Part shown: piece by piece, positions 11,973-24,205 of the stretch
How the letters are laid out: each line of letters opens with the position of its first letter
Position numbering within the stretch: position 1 is the stretch's first letter
Assembly: GCA_019722365.1 (NCBI GenBank)
Contig: JADFUC010001351.1
Location: 310,001 to 374,000 of the forward strand
Source of the DNA: Lithospermum erythrorhizon
Lineage: Eukaryota; Streptophyta; Magnoliopsida; Boraginales; Boraginaceae
Length of the DNA: 64,000 nucleotides
Direction: 5' to 3'
Translations under genes and position numbers: made by a program
Notes under the pieces: generated by a model
What the model was told of the DNA's origin: nothing
Database searches by the model: none
What the model saw: only the letters and a program-made list of their open reading frames with translations

Positions 11973-13121
11973 TATTATTATTATTAATTTTAGTTTCAAG
12001 TAACAAATAATGAGAAAGCTTCATATACAAGCATTATGATTCTAATAAATTATTCCACGGCCCATGTACGAAATTCAAGCACTGAATATTCCAATTGCTT
12101 AACATAATTCATGTCAGAAGAAATTTTTTTCATTCTCTTTCCCAACTTTACGCAAGAACAAAATCATAAAGAAACATACCGCTTGAATACCAAATTATTT
12201 TCTTAATATTATCGCATAGATAACGTGTTCCCGCATTGATGGAATAATCAAGCAGTGTTCTATAGAACATGTTAATATGATTAATGCTGGGCCATGAAAA
12301 ATTCTTTTTTCTTTTCTTAGTTATAGGAAAAGAGATGAGATATTTAAATTCAACATTTTTCATCTAAACTAATTATACGCTTTCTCTCTCAATTAATCGA
12401 CATTTATATATTTAACATACTTTTACTACTTTTATTTTTCTTAATCTACAAATTACTGTAAAATAACTAAAAGGAATGGAGGAGTATTATTTAAGCTTAT
12501 AAAATTATTATTTTTGTTGAATACGTATTAATAATATAATATTAAATAATTTAAGTAATATTACTAATAAAAGTATACTTGAAATAAATAGTACTAGGAA
12601 ATAAAATAAATATTATCCACTAAATAATATAGCAATTAGACTCCTCTGAATAATGGGGAAAAAATCTCTAAATAGATGTACTTTTAAATTTTAAATTTCT
12701 AGCTTAAGCCCGCCCACTTTCTTTACTAGTATATAAATGTCTGTATTGAATCATTTATAGATGATTTAGGTGGAGGTTGTGAGTTGGGTTCTATTAATAT
12801 TGGTTCTATCTATTCCAATAGTAACAACTAACTATTGTTGTCAATCTAGCCCGTTTGGTTTGTGAAATGACACATTATAAATTATTGAATATTAGTGAAC
12901 CTTGCCTTAATTTTAAGTTACTACAGTACTATCTACTTACAAATTGTTTGAGTTGACACTTCAATAGTAGCCCATAATAGCTGACACATATCTAGACAAT
13001 TTTATTTTATTTTATTTTATTTTTATTTTTTTGGGAAGAAGTTGAACAAATCTAGACAATTTGATATGCAACTTAATCAGGTGTGTTTTGTTCTAAAAAA
13101 TGATGTATAAACATGAAACAA
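10712..13121. other. Intergenic with AAT/TTA microsatellites
   Basis: No gene recognised. (ATT)n runs lie at about 11255-11340 and 11940-11986. A sequence TTAGTTAAATAATCATATG occurs twice (about 11286 and 11373), each followed by an ATT run. A (TTTTA)n stretch lies at 13000-13030. The open frame 10811-11056 shows no family motif. Confidence 0.5.
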
Positions 13122-13676
13122 TGGTTAGAATTTAACATCCAAAATATTTTCGTAGCTTTCAAACAATCAATAAAGAATCCATGTAAATTTAAAGTTAGAA
13201 ACAAACTGACACCAAAGATTAATACAAGTTCTCTTTAACGCGAGCTGCATATTTCATTACACAGAAAAATCCATTAAAAAACTCGTAAGATCAAGCATGC
13301 CCCTACCACTACTAAAATCTACGTTGATTATTTTCTTATATACCGGTAAATCTCAACCACAAGCCTACCAAAGAACAAAACTACGTTTCTTCAACAATAT
13401 TAAAGACCTAATATTTTTCTGTATCAATTATTTCTCTATTATAAACATTTGTGTGATGAATCAAATTATAAAACAACCTTAGTATTTATAATGTAAGAGA
13501 TATAACTCAGCTATACTTTTTCCTCGAGCTTCAAAGTCATTAAACCGCCTCAAATAAGTTTTATCAACCCGGCCGAGCAAGGTCGGTCATAGGTCAATTC
13601 TAACTTCTCCCGGCTATCTCTACCTCCGTAGTTCCTCGAAGCTCGGGACTGTGTCGACCTATAAAGGTCCGACTAT

Positions 13677-14649
13677 TGAAATCAGTCAATATCGCTTCAT
13701 TTATTACGCCTATCAAGGATAATCGGTTTTCGTAACACCATTTGTTAGTTTAGTAAACGTGATTACATTAAACGGAACATTCAACCATATTGACATTGTA
13801 ATTGGCTAGTCGCTTGCTCCCACTATAATACCGTAGATTATGCTATAGATTGCTACATCTTCATGCATAATATAATAATGTTATTAGTCTATATATTATT
13901 ATACCGGGCCGCTATTATTCAGCCTGTGGGCGTCACACATACAAATGACGCTAATTATATTTCATGTATGAAATAAACGGTACTTCGTTAAATTGAGAGT
14001 CGACCAATCAACGATTAATCGAATCTTTATCGATAATGTAAAAATATAACTGATAAGCTGTAATTAATTAACTACCAGCTTTAATTTAATTTAATAATTA
14101 ATAGCTCGTTAGTAACTTGTTAGTTACTTATTAATAATCTCTGTTAATGCTTAATTTACTTAACGGTTTATTAAATTAAACAAGTTGGCTCATTAAACTA
14201 TTCCGTTGGGCTTTTAGATTAAATTTGGCAACCTCTATATAAGCAAGGCTTATTAGGTTTTCACATTAATAACACAACAAGAAAACCTAGCCTATGGAAT
14301 TTGGGCCCTCCCTCCTTGAGGAGGCCGAATATCAAGTGCAAAACTTGATAGTTTTCGCTGATTCTTACATCCAATCTCCTCCACGCGTTTCTAAGCATAC
14401 CTAAGTACTGTAATCAACTCTTTCCTGCATGCAGAATCAATTACGTGCATTGCCATTTTGTGGTGCTAGTAATTGAAATTCAAATGAGGACGCGAGAGAT
14501 TTGCAATTGACACTTTCATCGCATAAGTATTCTCGTATTCATATCAGATTATAAGTGATATGTGATCTCGATATCAGAATAATTAATCAACTCGTTACGT
14601 AGTATTTGAATAAGTTTGTCTGGGTTACATCATAGAAATTCCTTCAACA
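13677..14649 (+). mobile_element. LTR-like insertion (probable solo LTR) in the family A 3' LTR
   Basis: This segment interrupts the alignment between the two family A LTRs: sequence before it and after it is contiguous in the other LTR near 17380-17400. It starts TG and ends CA. It has a plausible core promoter CTCTATATAAGCAAGG at about 14236-14251 followed by a leader-like stretch, as LTRs do. Exact ends and target duplication are unclear (ACTAT versus CCTAG at the chosen edges). It is the younger of the two insertions. Confidence 0.5.
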
Positions 14650-15959
14650 CCTAGTCCGATGTCTTTCACCAAACAAATTTAAAATGACTTAAAACTCACA
14701 CACACCTCCCACTTGAAGATATATTTTATCACCATCTTCAAGAACATTCAGTAGAGTCCTCCCCGAGTTCATCATCCACTTACTCCCACCGTTGGTCCCA
14801 CTTCAAGAGACCTTCTTTTTAAATCCTTAACATCCTCAATGACACCAACTTGACTAATGAGGAGACCTGCATTAGTCATTACCTTTACCCGTTGGACTTT
14901 AATTCGCATTCGCATAATCAACATACTCTATCTTTGCCTTCTTGATCTTCAACCCAAATACCTTAGAAAACTCCAGTTCGACGGCCATCAATGAATTTCT
15001 CTCTTCTCGCCTTCCCATTCCAATTTATTCACTTCCTTTGATTAATCTTATCGACTCTCATGCTTGGATCGTAACACCCTTCAATAGTTAGTAACAATCA
15101 AGAGGTCGTGGAACACCTCTTACCGCAACTTTGAAACACGCCCGCTAACTCGCATGATTCATACAACACAACCGGGTTGCATCCTTGGTCAACTAAGTAT
15201 CGTGATTCTCGTCACTGGGGTACCTTCTCAATCTCTCAATGCAAATTTCATTTGCACAATTTGATTTGAACCTCCTGCTTCCTCTCAGACATCCGTAACA
15301 ACAATTTCACCAAGGACAATCCTATTTATCTTCATAGAAACTCCCACGTCGAATCTCACCTTTCTTTCCTCTTTACCCGTATCATCTATTCAAACTTCTT
15401 CGAGAATTGTCAGCCTAAGTATGTGAGCGCCCGATTTTGCCTCATATAATCATAGCTCCCCTAACTACCTTCCAGCCCCATCTTCAAAAAGTAGTCCGAT
15501 AACCATCACCATCCAACAGCCACCGAAATTAACCTTCCCACTTCGAATACACACTTCACCTTTTCGCTTCCAAAAAGAGCTACCCGTACCAAATTCACAA
15601 CTCCCATTCCCACTACATCCAACGGTTTCATCGCCAGCATGAACAATTCCAAATTACCAACAACCATAATTTACTATTATATTCCTATCATGAGTGGAAA
15701 GGAAAAATAAGCTCCGTAATCTATTATCCGAGAATAACTAAAGATTCACGATAAAACCAAAGCACACGAATGATCGCCAACACAAATACGAGCATCACTG
15801 CTAGCTTTGCAAAGGCTCTTCATGTGACCGCTGCTTGGCCAACCCCAAAGACACAAGATTAGAACTACTTCTTCCTCTAGTCTCAGGATCTCCCACTATT
15901 AATTGCTAAATGGTCCGTATACGCCACGCATTGTGGCCCCTCGAGCATGCAGAACGTAG

Positions 15960-16130
15960 AAGTTTGGTCCCCGACGGTAATTGTGCCGCACTTTGGTCCC
16001 CCAACTAATGTCTCCATCTAAACTTAACGAAAAATCGTGTTACGATCAGGGACCAAAGTGCAACATCGTGTCATTATCGGGGACCAAAGTGCTACGTTGT
16101 CATTATTGGGGACTAAAGTACAACTCATGC
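15960..16130. repeat. Short tandem GGGGACCAAAGTG motif inside family A
   Basis: Within the inner part of the degraded retrotransposon, variants of GGGGACCAAAGTGC occur three times in direct orientation (16047-16130), with complementary forms CACTTTGGTCCCCC and GAAGTTTGGTCCCC just before (about 15958-16000). This may be a further small insertion. The rest of 14705-16847 shows no readable protein. Confidence 0.5.
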
Positions 16131-17450
16131 CCACTATCCTTAATTCATTTAACAATTATCTCAAGCTTCCAAAACATCTGCCTTTCTGCTCTATCTCTTC
16201 CTACACTTAATGTAGAACCCTTAGCACCTTTCACCGCTATGGATCTTACGTATTTCTCATTGAAGATACGCTCTTCAACCACCTTGAGTTCAACCTTGTT
16301 ACATTTACTAAATTACTAACTCCGCCTCATTAGCTCCCAACTGGAGCAACGGCCAACAAAATCGTCTTCAGATCTTATCATCACTTCATTAACGTAATAA
16401 TCGCTGATGGGGCTGATTCATAATATTATTGAAATCGCTCGTGTGTCTCATATAGCGTACTATCTAACATCTTAAGCGAAATAACTTTTTCATGGTAAGA
16501 CCTTATTATTTGCGCATCGCTTCTCATGTACCACAATGTATTCATCAATCCTTTTGAGGTGGTTTCCTTTTACAACGTCGCAACAACATTACCGTATTGT
16601 GCCAGGTTCGACTATACCCAGACTCGCCCGTCTTATTCCTTCCACTCATCATCATCCATCTTCTCAGATTTTTCCTCCAGTTGTTTATTCAGCTTCTTCC
16701 CGTATATATAATCCTACATACGCATCTTCCAATAGGAAACATCAATTCTATCAAATTTTCACAACACGTGTCACAACTCCTTCACTCCAACCATCGGGAT
16801 TCTTAAACTCTCAAGCAAAGTTTCCATAACCAAAGCTCGATACCAATTGTTGCGATGAAGACCCAAAATCCTCAATAGTTTCGGGCAATCAATAAGAACG
16901 ACAAGAATTTAAAAGATTTAAATAAACAGACACCAAAGATTTATATGTGCTCCCCTCAACTGGTGCACGCCTTGTCGTCATTGTAATCCACTAAACACTT
17001 TAGAAGATCGCTTATGTGTCTCTACCACTAAGAAACTATGTTGAGTATTTTCTTATATACCGAAAATCTTCAACCACAAGCCCACCTTGAACAAAAAACT
17101 ATGTTCTTAAAAATATTAAAGACCTAATATTCTTCTAGGATGATTATTTCTCTATTCTAGTATTTATGCCAATTTAATCAAACTCATAAAAATAACTCCA
17201 AGATTAAGGCAAATGATATAACCTAATTGACTTTTTTCTGGCTTCAGTTGTCAAAACCACCTCAATCGAAATTCTCCTCCTCGAACCTGGCCGAGCAAAG
17301 ATTTGTGAGATAGGTTTGTTCCAACTCCAAGTACATCCGTCTCCAGAGTTCTCGAAGTTTGAGATTCCAGTCGGACCTACAAGGCCCGACCTAAACTCCC
17401 GATGTTCTTCAAACTAAACAGCCTAAATGGCTTCAAACTCAACAACAACA

Positions 17451-19774
17451 ATAAATAAAGTATTTGGAAAAATTGTTTTGTTTTTTAATTTTACAAAAAA
17501 CAAAAACAAAATCAGTAGGCTTTTGATCTTGACTTCAATCGTAAACTTTTCGATCGTTTTTCATTCAATGATGATATCCAGGAAATGTTTTGCCACGACT
17601 TTTTGGTATTTAAAGATGCATAGAAGGCAAGCATGGAGAACAAATATGAGATTGAGAACCAATAATCAAATGAGCCAAGGTTGAATTGGTTTTCATGGCA
17701 GAGTTGCAATTAAATTCGGGTGGAATTCGACTTCTATTTTCATTTTTCGTGTTTGACACCACATAGAATTGGAATTGAAAAATCTTATCAATTTCAAATC
17801 TTTAAAATGCATTAGAATGAATTCCAAGATAAAAGCTAAGAATTCTAAATCCAACTTCATCAACTATTTTTTATTATTTTATATTTAGTGACGGCGAGTT
17901 TCAAACTCGTAAGCTACCAATGCTAACGCCGCTTACTGCGTTATTCGATTAACTCAAAAATCGGCGCTCTAATACACCTGACGTGGAGTTAGAACATGTA
18001 TAAACTACGGGCCATAGGCCGACACACATCTGTTATTCCATAACAAAACCGAGGTCCGAGAGGCAGGCACACAGTCCATTAGAAGTGATTGGTTTGGGCC
18101 TTTTTGTCAGGTATTCTGTGTGCCAATTGGCAAGTCTCCGTCCAAGACTCCAAGTTTACTAGCCCAAAATCTCTCATGCTAGCCTCAGTCCACTAATTTA
18201 CATTTTAATCACTGCACCACTAATCAGCCATCGCCCTGAGGTCCGATCATTCAATAATTCTTTTGTAAAGAACAAGCTGCTATCAATCTCACCCATCAAC
18301 ATGTGACCAGTGTTGACCCGATTGGCATATGTGGGCAATCTCCCCCACCTCAAGTGAAAAAATATAATTTTCTTATTCACTTTTTCAAAAAATATTACAC
18401 AATTTATTTACGTTTGCATATTTTTCGTTATTTTTCTACTAATAATTTCTTCGTTATCCATCGATAAAAATTCTTGTTTAGGCACTCCATATAACATCGA
18501 TCCGCTTGAATGTCACCGATCCAATGTTTCCTATAATCATAATATTATCAAGTTAATGTAGTATGAAAGCAAGAGAGATTTTGAGGGATAGGGTGGGTAT
18601 GTCTTATACAACTAGAAAGTAACACTGGATGATGCCTTTGCCTTCGTGATCTAACAATTACCCATGAGCATCCTAAAGTGTTATAGCACACATTTTGTTT
18701 CAATAGGTTGAAACAATCAATGAAAAATGGCCCCTTATTATTAGAGTGGACGAAATGATAATAATTCAAAGACGACTTAACAACAGAATGTGAATTTCTT
18801 AGCTGAGTTATTAATTAGAATAGAAAACAGAGCAGCCCTATAAAGTGATTAGGTCATAGGTTAATCATCAGTTGCTCAACCACTGAAATTAACAAAAAGA
18901 AATAAGCATATCTTCACATTAATGTGATCTAAAAAAAATACTTTTTCACCAAGAATATAATATCAATAAATATTACTTCCTCAGTTCTCTTTACTTATTT
19001 TTCTAACTTTAATTTTTTATTTCCTCAAAATACCTTCCAATCCAAAACAATGACGTTGACTTTTCGAAATTAAATTTTGACTATCAATTATTAATTATTC
19101 TAAAAAATATAAAATTTATATAATTTGATTAGTCTTTTAAAATACTTTCATAATATTAATTTTTTTAATTATTTGTCAATATAATTAAAGAAAGAATTTA
19201 AGACAAAGATTTGTTCTGATATTGGTAGTGCTCAATTATTTTGACAAGTGAGATTTGTCTTTCTAAAGATGTAAAATTTTATTTTTATATTTTTAATATT
19301 CTTTTTGACTATTTTTTCTTATTAAATTACTTCAACCAACTAATTATATATTTTTAATTAATTGACATTTTATATTTTTATTATATTTTTATTTTTTTTA
19401 ATCTATATATAAACGACTAAAAAGATAAATAAAGTTAAATTGTTAATATTGAATAGCCCAATCTACAAATATGATAGTAAGAAACCGTTCAAAGTAAACC
19501 TCCTAATAATTATTACAATCACTAATTAAGGTTGATTTAAGCTAATGGGATAAAGTAAAAAACCATTTCGATTGATTCTAACTCTGAACCACAATATTTT
19601 AATGGACAATTGTATAATGGAAAATTGAAGCCTCCATATGTTCACCTGTTTTCATCAAATTGGCCAATATATTAACAGTCTATATATATAGCTAACCAAC
19701 GATTTTTATATAAGTAATATATATAACCAGGCTTATTAGGAATAACTCATCTTTGACAAGTAGATTAACCTAGT
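17451..19774. other. Intergenic, no gene seen
   Basis: AT-rich. Around 17885-17960, read on the minus strand, is a tRNA-like B-box sequence (CGAGTTTGAAACTCG) that may belong to a decayed SINE. About 18975-19430 has loosely complementary ends (CTTTACTTATTTTTCTAAC against AACTTTATTTATCTTTTTAG) and could be another MITE. The open frames show no recognisable domain. Confidence 0.4.
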
Positions 19775-19960
19775 TCATCCGCGGGCTAATGGTCTAGTAT
19801 TTAGCCCGAATTTCATCCAAGAGTGCCTCGCTTCGATTTCCTAAGTAAATTATACATATTTCCTCGCGATCCACCATATGACTTTCAGTAACGGTATTTC
19901 ACCGCGATTTCCAACAAGCTACGCTGGGCTCTGCCAAGAATATCCGTAATAACATCAACA
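19775..19960 (+). mobile_element. Possible tRNA-derived SINE fragment
   Basis: CTAATGGTCTAGTATTTAGC resembles a Pol III A box (TRGCNNAGYGG), and GCTTCGATTTCC, about 35 bases further on, resembles a B box (GGTTCGATCCC). Spacing and order fit tRNA-derived SINEs; the intervening AATTTCATCCAAGAGTGCCT is also SINE-like. The 3' end was not determined. Confidence 0.45.
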
Positions 19961-21384
19961 TTCACGCAAATAGATTTCTAAGACACCATTTGCTTAATGA
20001 AATTTAATTATGTCCTATATCGTATGTAATTTATAATTTCTATCGTTAGGAGGAAGAAAAAAATTAACCTAGTCCCCATATTTCAAATACAGATAATAAT
20101 GTAACTTATTCGCGATTCAAAATAAATTCAATCCAACAAAATGCAATGTCAAACAAAACTAACTTAGTTTAGGCCAACAATGAAGCGCACACTATCTAGA
20201 AGACAAGAAGGATTCAATTCAAGAAGAAAATATCATATGAGCATGTAGGTTATAAAAATAAAAGATTTTGCATGTGAACTTAACTTAAAAAGCCATCTAC
20301 AGTACATGTCGTATGTGGACTTCTAAACAACGCTGTTCAATGTTTATTATGCACATTGATAATAGAATTTTCGTGTCAAAAAATCGATGCTTTAAATTCT
20401 CTATGTAAGACTTTCAATTTTGACTATTTCATATATTGTTCTACTGGTAGGTAACAAATGAAGTATTCCATATATAAATTTATTTATTAGATCTTCTTAT
20501 GGTTAAATGTACTAGCATAAGTTTTTTCACTAATAATAGAAGTTATAAATACAATTAAATTCAAGTTTTAAAAAATAGCTTGTCTTCTCTAAACTCTACC
20601 GCATTTAACCACAATCTATACTCCTCGCTATGAATCAAACCTCAAACCTCTTACATGTAGTTTTATATTTAATACTGCGCCATTACACTACTTGATAATT
20701 ATTATTTCATGATGACTAATTAAAAGATTTAATGAATATATATAACGTTTCATATCTCAACTACCTGATCTAGTGATCAAGAATAGTGAGCTACTTTGCT
20801 GCATGCATCATATACTAATACTTCATGGCTTACCATTTTTGACCCATTGGTCATTTTTTTTAAAACTAGACCAATTAGTCATAAAACGTTTTCTTATTTT
20901 TGTCTTCAATTTGGCTATGCACTTAAAGTTTCAGTATCATTTTATTAATACATACATAATTCCACTCCAACTTAATTATTTAAGAACTACAACAACCATT
21001 TTATGTGAACCAATCAACTTCCTTACTATATTCAATACATAATTCCACTCCAACTCATATTTTCCTTGAGTCCCTATCTTTCTGAAGGGAGTTTAACCAA
21101 TGATAGGAGGAAGATGATGACATATCTTGAAAGAATAAGTAATAGACCTTTCAACAAAAATATCAGTTCATTTACATTTACTACCTCATGTCATATATGC
21201 TTGTCATCAGCTCATTGTTAAAAATAAACAGTATTATTAAATTAAAACAAAACTATATAAAGGTAATGATACTGCCATTTTATCATTATATATATCACTC
21301 ATCCAATCAATTTCATTATTTCACAATGGAAAAGGAGGGAAAAATTATTCTTGGATCAATATAGAGAATTCATAAACGATCGTA
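19961..21384. other. Intergenic, no gene seen
   Basis: AT-rich without recognisable coding sequence. At about 20585-20695, minus strand, a stretch with TAGTGTAATGGCGCAGT and GAGGTTTGATTC resembles A and B boxes of another decayed SINE. ATTCCACTCCAACT is repeated at about 20960 and 21042. Confidence 0.4.
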
Positions 21385-21578
21385 CTCCATCTATTTTTTT
21401 GGTTGTCAGTTTAATCATTTATACATTATGTGAAGAAAAAGAAAAAATATAGAATGACAATTAATTAAAACTATATCATTGGTTGATTGATAATTTAAAT
21501 ATAAAAAATATAAAAGTTTAATTTATTATGCTAAAAAGATAATTATTTTAAAATAAAACAAGTAAAAAACGGACGAAG
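21385..21578. mobile_element. Stowaway-like MITE upstream of the Cys-rich gene
   Basis: 194 bp between TA dinucleotides. The ends are CTCCATCTATTTTTTTGG and, on the other strand, CTTCGTCCGTTTTTTACT. It lies about 180 bases before the start codon at 21760 and ends about 120 bases before the TATA box, so it could have changed upstream promoter DNA. Confidence 0.65.
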
Positions 21579-21696
21579 TAACACATAAAGTAGCCATTCA
21601 ATGAAAACATAACCTATTGATCTACCCAAACCCAAGTAATCCAACCGTCAATAACCATAGTTAACGTAACCCCATCCCTAGTTAACCAACCATCCC

Positions 21697-21705
21697 CTAT
21701 ATAAA
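21697..21705 (+). promoter_or_regulatory. TATA box of the small Cys-rich protein gene
   Basis: CCCTATATAAACCC, about 55-60 bases upstream of the ATG at 21760, with the C/T-rich surroundings typical of plant TATA promoters. Confidence 0.65.
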
Positions 21706-21759
21706 CCCAATCCAATTTCACAAACCACCTAAACACCTTTGACAATAACTAAATTTCAA

Positions 21760-22284
21760 ATGGCTTTATACATAGGTGAAGAAGAAGTATGGAAATGTCC
21801 AAAACACCCCTCAAAACGACGTCGTAACGGCATTTGCCCCACCTGCCTCCGCGACCGCCTCGGTACCCTTTGCCCGAATTGCGCCACGCTCCGCCCCTGC
21901 GAGTGCTCCGCCACTGCATCCACGTCATCCTCCCGCCGGACCACCGCCCCCGTTGACCCGAAGCTCTGGCGATCGAGATCCGTCGCATTGCCATTCATGG
22001 GGTCCCGAAGGGGGGATTTTTCGGGCGACGGGAAAATTAAAGCGACGTCGTTTTGGGGGAGTTTTCGGAGTAATAAAAGCCGAAAAGGCGAAAAAGACGA
22101 GTCCAAGGAAGAATTAGCTAAGGATTTGGATGAAGAGAATGAGCATTATAGTAGCAAGATTGGGGAATTTGAGAAAATGATGATGAAATCGAGGTCGATG
22201 AGGGTTCCGATTACATCGGAGATTGGAGGTGGTGATGTTGTGGGTTCAGTTATGGGGAAATTTCACCCTTCCGAGCCCCATTAA
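21760..22284 (+). CDS. Small Cys-rich plant protein (OCTOPUS/DUF740-like N-terminal motif)
   Basis: Intronless 174-aa protein. The start ATG (AAATTTCAAATGGCT) is the first in-frame ATG after the TATA box; an upstream TTG in the same frame is not a likely start. Residues 13-49 form a cysteine cluster: C13-P-x-H16-P, G24-I-C26-P-x-C29-L-x2-R-L, C38-P-x-C41 and C47-x-C49. The pattern C-x2-HP-x6-G-x-CP-x-CL-x2-RL resembles the N terminus of plant DUF740/OCTOPUS-type membrane-associated proteins, but the long remainder of those proteins is absent. After a Ser/Thr linker come RSRSVALPF, basic stretches, an acidic segment (KEELAKDLDEENE) and a short C-terminal helix-like part. No signal peptide or membrane helix. 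Local GC content is much higher than in the flanks, as expected of a real coding exon. Function unknown; zinc binding is an inference from the cysteines. Confidence 0.85.
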   Translation: MALYIGEEEVWKCPKHPSKRRRNGICPTCLRDRLGTLCPNCATLRPCECSATASTSSSRRTTAPVDPKLWRSRSVALPFMGSRRGDFSGDGKIKATSFWGSFRSNKSRKGEKDESKEELAKDLDEENEHYSSKIGEFEKMMMKSRSMRVPITSEIGGGDVVGSVMGKFHPSEPH

Positions 22285-23073
22285 GGTTTTCCGACAAAGG
22301 TCTAAGGTTGTACAAGATCGTTCACCTCTGCAAAGATTTTGAAGGCTTGTATTATGTTTAAGTTTTAATAATCTTTTGTAAAGTTTATGGAATTATAGTA
22401 GTATAACACAATAATTAACCAATTATATGTAACTCTTGCATTATTTGTTGCTTCAAATATGAAGTTTTATCTACCACATACTATAGCAACGAAGTGCTGT
22501 GTTTTATTAGCTCAACATGCAAAAAATATCAAAGACTATTTTGCATAATATTTAATGATGTATGAATTACTTATGTTTACAACTTTGAAACTTTATATTA
22601 ATCTCCACGGTTTATGCATAATAGAAAGCTTGTGTTACCTGTTTACGTTAAAGCCAGCTAAACTATTGTTGTGAAGATAGCATAATTATTATTGGACCAT
22701 TTGTGGTTGAAGATGCGCATCGTAAGCCACATCGAGCGGAATGCTCATTTAAACTCGGGTGACCTGAGGCTAGAGCTCGACTCGACTCATTTCAATCGAG
22801 TCAAGCCTTAAATCGACCTTCAGGCTAAAACTTGATTAGTTGCTCGCTCACTAGGTATTTTATAGTATTATATTATATTCTAGTCAAAATAATAAAAATG
22901 TAATTAGTGGTCATCGTGTAGTTTTTAAAAGATTTCTAATTGTCTTTCAAAACTCTTCTTAGCTTATTCTAAGTTAATAGATATTTTAATATTTAATTTT
23001 TTTGTTAAGATTTTTCACGGGGTGGAATAACGTGTGGTAAACTAACGAAGTTTTTAAAATTTATATATTGAAT

Positions 23074-23075
<2 letters not shown>
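22285..23075. other. 3' UTR and intergenic DNA
   Basis: The first 150 bases probably hold the 3' UTR (AATAATC near 22366 could serve as polyadenylation signal). The stretch 22730-22850 has several CGAGTC/CTCGAC motifs of the kind seen in subterminal parts of hAT elements; I could not define ends. Confidence 0.35.

Positions 23076-23135
<60 letters not shown>
23076..23135. repeat. (TA)n microsatellite, about 30 units
   Basis: Uninterrupted alternating TA over 60 bases. It can extrude a cruciform and is probably length-polymorphic. Confidence 0.98.
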
Positions 23136-23137
<2 letters not shown>

Positions 23138-23779
23138 TTGACAAAACAATTTACCTTTTGTTTCAAGATAGCCATGTAACGAGTCTTCAACATGGGATTG
23201 AATTCGAAGTTAGAATGAGGTATTGATCGAGTGAATTATCTTGAAAACAATTCTATTTGTAGTTAGATATATTCCTCTATGGTTAAAACGGATACAGTAG
23301 TATATCCACATCAATTGGTACATTTTCCTCCTCATTATGGATATTGTTGAAGTCCCCCATCAAAATTAAAGCCACTAGAATTATGATTTCAAGCAAAAGT
23401 AGTAGATTCAACAATATCTCAATAATTATGGAGTATGATTGAAATATTAGTTAGATCTATTATTACTTATGTCGCTGTTGATGGGTATACAACTTTTCCA
23501 ATTAAGGAGAACCGAGTAGTGAAAGCAATTGGGCACATGGAAGCTCTTGTCTTTTCTTTCAAATGAAAACATTGTGGGATTTGTTATTTGGTTAGGTGCT
23601 AAATCTTATCCACCAAAGTTATTGCCTAGCTTTTGCTATTGGTCCATACCAACTTCATGCCGATTTGTATGTTGTAATGAAATATTATTGAAAAATACGG
23701 ACTATATGTTGTCCTGGTTTTAGATAGCAGAATGCCTCACATATACAGTATATATGATTGAATATAAGCAATGAATAAG

Positions 23780-24205
23780 TTTCATTTTGTTTTTCAATTG
23801 ATTTTAATATTTTACCTCCCTTAATTTTGATTTAAGATTCATCATTATATACGGAGTATTATTTTAATTAACAATTTTACCATAATTACTGAAACCAAAG
23901 TGTAACTTTACTATAGTTATTGGAACCATTTTTACAATTAACTCTTTTAATAGTTACCTTCCTTAATTTTGATTCAAGATCCATCACTAATGTTTCATTT
24001 TGTTTTTCAATTGATTTTAATGTTTTACCTCCCTTAATTTTGATTCAAGATTCATCATCATTATATATGGAGTATTATTTTAGTTAACAATTTTATCATA
24101 ATTAATGAAACCAAAGTATAACTTTACTATATTTATTGGAACCATTTTTACAATTAACTCTTTTAATATTTGCCTTCCTTAATTTTGATTCAAGATTCAT
24201 CATTA
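23780..24205. repeat. Two tandem copies of a 213-bp unit
   Basis: Copy 1 at 23780-23992 and copy 2 at 23993-24205, beginning TTTCATTTTGTTTTTCAATT, with roughly 93-95% identity by eye. Each unit also contains CCTTAATTTTGATT twice, so the unit itself has internal duplication. A third partial copy of TTCATCATTATTTTGATTTAAG follows. Non-coding. Confidence 0.9.

Larger units (their letters stand above)
13122..17450 (-). mobile_element. Degraded LTR retrotransposon (family A, minus strand)
   Basis: Two diverged direct repeats act as LTRs: 16848-17450 (5' LTR in element orientation) and 13122-14704 (3' LTR, interrupted by a later insertion at 13677-14649). On the minus strand the 5' LTR ends ...CGCAACA and is followed by ATTGGTATCGAGC, close to the usual initiator-Met-tRNA primer site TGGTATCAGAGC. 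The 3' LTR is preceded by a polypurine tract AAGTGGGAGG. Both LTRs hold the TATA-like GGTATATAAGAAAAT, which also occurs in the element at 25757-28477, so the two are one family. The inner part is only about 2.1 kb and I find no readable gag or pol. It is old, judging from roughly two-thirds identity between the LTRs by eye. Confidence 0.75.

Noticed and set aside
11450..12730. Second Helitron ending at CTAG|T (11595 or 12728)
   Set aside because: CTAGT occurs, but no convincing hairpin at the right distance and no TC start with plant Helitron subterminal sequence.
21749..22117. Three overlapping open frames of 81-116 codons
   Set aside because: Shadows of the GC-rich Cys-rich protein gene in other frames; only the plus frame from 21760 has the conserved cysteine motif and promoter.
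23076..23135. CRISPR-like or regulatory array
   Set aside because: Simple TA microsatellite; no spaced direct repeats of CRISPR type anywhere in the window, as expected for a plant nuclear sequence.
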